Source: Leishmania donovani | Taxonomy: Eukaryota; Euglenozoa; Kinetoplastea; Trypanosomatida; Trypanosomatidae | Assembly (NCBI RefSeq): GCF_000227135.1 | Contig: NC_018255.1 | Span: forward strand, 839,437 to 903,436 | Direction: 5' to 3' | Length of the DNA stretch: 64,000 bases | Part shown: piece after piece, positions 62,108 through 64,000 of the stretch | How positions within the stretch are numbered: position 1 is the first letter of the stretch | How the letters are laid out: every line of letters starts with the position of its first letter | Notes under the pieces: model-generated | What the model saw: only the letters and a program-made list of their open reading frames with translations | What the model was told of the DNA's origin: nothing | Databases searched by the model: none | Position numbers and translations under genes: made by a program

Positions 62108-63200
62108 CGGTCCCTGCACTTTCTCTCTCTCGTTCCTCACATTCCCTCCTCAACCCCGTCGACAGGGTGGTGGGGGCGGTCCGCTCAAGAGCGTCGTCGT
62201 CGTCTGCAGCGGGGGGGGGTGAGCGCCCTCATGTTTGTTTGTCCCTTGCTCCACACAAATAGTGAAGAGAGAGCGCGCAGTGCAGTCGTCGGCCGAAACT
62301 TCACATGCCTTTTGCTGCCATGGCGGTGTGTGCGTGTGGGGTGGTGTCCATGACGTATGCACCCGCCGCCATTTTCCTTTTTCTCGCATGAGGGCGGCCT
62401 GCCCATCTCCTTGTTGGTGTCCCCCGCTCCTGCGCATGCGACGAAGGATGTCCAGACAATCAACGCTGTCGAGAACATCTAAGCATGCATATGTATGTAT
62501 GTATGTGCGTGTGTCTCAGCAGGTATGCCCCTTTCCTCCGCTGCTCTTTCTTTTTTTTTGTTGTTTCTTTGCCATTTTTTCCTCTCGCGCCGCTCCACGT
62601 CTGCATCTTCATCATGTAAACGCAGCGCCGTATCCTTAACACCCCTTTCCTCGCCCACCCACCCACCCACCCACCCACACCGATCATCAGGTGTTCATGG
62701 TCTGCGGCGACACACCCCTCCCATACCTATTATTATTACCTTTCATTTTCTTTTGTCCCGCCCTCACAACCCGCTCATTTTCCACGTTCAACCAACCTCA
62801 CCTCGTTTCCTATTTGGTGCACACCAGTTGGCGCGCGAGTGGGCGTCTTCTTGCGTCAAGTGTGCGGGTGCGTTCCCTGCCCCCTCTCCCCACTACCAGA
62901 CGCTCACACACGCACAGCCACACTCACCGACACATACGAGCGCTTGAGCAAAGTACAACGAAGGCGACAAGCGAGGCAAGAGAAAGGGGCTACACAAGGT
63001 AAAACGCATACAAACAGAGATAGATAGCCACACAGCCAACACACGCCGTCGTGCATATAGAGATCGACCCGTGCCTCCCCCCACCGCGCTCGCTCGCGCG
63101 CGTTCTCTCCAGACACGCAAGACCCCATACGCGTACCTACAGCTGCACTCAAGCATACCTATACGCAGGAAGCATCAGCGTGCTTCCAGCAGGAGAAAAA
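62108..63200 (+). other. Spacer before topoisomerase II
   Basis: No gene is seen. Has a CACCC repeat (about 62656-62679), a T10 run near 62550-62560 and pyrimidine-rich DNA at about 62700-62890, the probable splice-signal zone. Confidence 0.4.
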
Positions 63201-64000
63201 ATGGGCAAAACCGTCGAACAGATTTATCAGAAGAAGACGCAGCATGATCACATTCTCACGCGTCCTGACATGTACATCGGCACAATTGAGCCGGTGACAG
63301 ACGACATCTGGGTCTATGACGATGCAGAGAACACTATGAAGCAGCGCAAGTGCACCTGGACACCCGGGCTGTACAAGATCTTTGATGAGATACTGGTCAA
63401 TGCGGCAGACAACAAGGTACGCGACCCGATTGGCCAGACCGTCATTCGGGTGTGGATGACGGAGAACTATGTGCGAGTGTACAACAACGGCGAGGGCATC
63501 CCAATCCAGAAGCATCGCGAGCACGATCTCTGGGTGCCGGAAATGATCTTCGGGCACCTTCTTACCTCCTCCAACTATGACGATGAGGAGGCAAAGGTGA
63601 CGGGCGGGCGCAACGGCTTCGGCGCGAAGCTGACGAACGTATTCTCGAAGCAATTCGAGGTCGAGACCGTGCACAGCCGCTCTCGCAAGAAGTTCTACAT
63701 GAAATGGGCGAACAACATGCTGCAACACGACGACCCCGTTATCGTGCCGTGCGACAGCGCCGACTACACCATGGTCACCTTCTACCCCGACTTTGCACTC
63801 TTCCACGTCGATAAGTTTAGCGAGGACATGCTGCTGATGATGAAGCGGCGCGTGTACGACGTCGCGGGGTGCACCGACAAGACACTCAAGTGCTTCCTGA
63901 ACGATGAGCGCATTGCCTGCACCACCTTCCCGGAGTACGTCGACCTCTACCCCACCATGGGCGAGGAGAGGAAGGCGGCGAGCTACTCGCGCGTGAATGA
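63201..64000 (+). CDS. TOP2: DNA topoisomerase II, N-terminal part (cut by window end)
   Basis: The first 266 codons of a gene that continues past the window. Type IIA topoisomerases pass one duplex through another with ATP. The GHKL ATPase domain is clear: KKTQHDHILTRPDMYIGTIE, the Mg-binding helix EILVNAADNK, the ATP lid VRVYNNGEGIPI, and GGRNGFGAKLTNVFSKQFEV. The start MGKTVEQIYQKK directly precedes the conserved domain with no presequence, so this is the nuclear-type enzyme rather than the kinetoplast one. An ATG preceded by A5 fits a Leishmania start. Adjacent to a histone acetyltransferase, as I recall for T. brucei. Confidence 0.97.
   Translation, partial: MGKTVEQIYQKKTQHDHILTRPDMYIGTIEPVTDDIWVYDDAENTMKQRKCTWTPGLYKIFDEILVNAADNKVRDPIGQTVIRVWMTENYVRVYNNGEGIPIQKHREHDLWVPEMIFGHLLTSSNYDDEEAKVTGGRNGFGAKLTNVFSKQFEVETVHSRSRKKFYMKWANNMLQHDDPVIVPCDSADYTMVTFYPDFALFHVDKFSEDMLLMMKRRVYDVAGCTDKTLKCFLNDERIACTTFPEYVDLYPTMGEERKAASYSRVN

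Noticed and set aside
1..64000. CRISPR array, operons, Shine-Dalgarno sites or rho-independent terminators
   Set aside because: No spaced direct repeats of CRISPR type were seen, and the gene style is trypanosomatid, where such prokaryotic signals are not expected.

Overview
The window looks like nuclear chromosomal DNA of a trypanosomatid, most likely Leishmania or a close Leishmaniinae relative. About 18 intact intron-less reading frames plus one pseudogene all lie on the + strand. They are separated by long pyrimidine-rich, TG/CA-microsatellite-rich spacers, as expected for a polycistronic unit processed by trans-splicing and polyadenylation. Gene content (40S ribosomal protein S29, PEX11, a MYST acetyltransferase and nuclear-type DNA topoisomerase II, in that order) agrees with my memory of L. 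major chromosome 28 and the syntenic part of T. brucei chromosome 11. That synteny is recalled, not computed.

Layout. 1-4.5 kb: no credible gene. The + strand is A/C-rich with C-tracts up to about 1.35 kb and G/T-rich with long G-tracts after about 1.85 kb, with a SIDER-like retroposon fragment at the switch; I read this as a divergent strand-switch region from which the + strand unit starts. 4.5-13.1 kb: two divergent adjacent cullin genes, a full SIDER-like element between them, then a decayed rhodanese-DUF2892 gene of bacterial type and another SIDER-like element. 13.9-34.1 kb: LC8-type dynein light chain, MutY adenine glycosylase, kelch-like protein, SAM methyltransferase, CS-domain/Sel1-like membrane protein, mitochondrial PPR-like protein, Ser/Pro-rich coiled-coil protein, and a GH63 glucosidase I-like protein. 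35.4-51.2 kb: ribosomal protein S29, a charged coiled-coil protein, a gamma-glutamylcyclotransferase/archaeal-type phosphoglycerate mutase fusion, a Ser-rich CABLES-type cyclin and an HD-domain phosphohydrolase. 51.2-64 kb: an assembly gap inside a fourth SIDER-like copy, two PEX11-family genes in tandem (glycosome proliferation), a MYST histone acetyltransferase (HAT2-like), and the first 266 codons of DNA topoisomerase II, cut by the window end.

Genes in such units are not grouped as functional operons, so the neighbours need not cooperate. The only clear local themes are the tandem cullins, the tandem PEX11 genes, and the chromatin pair HAT/TOP2. The most unusual items are the four nearly identical SIDER-like copies in mixed orientation, the in-situ rhodanese-DUF2892 pseudogene, the GGCT-ApgM fusion, a glucosidase I homologue in a lineage believed not to transfer glucosylated N-glycans, and a MYST enzyme with an insertion in its acetyl-CoA loop. 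Start codons were chosen as the first in-frame ATG downstream of a polypyrimidine tract and AG where that could be judged.
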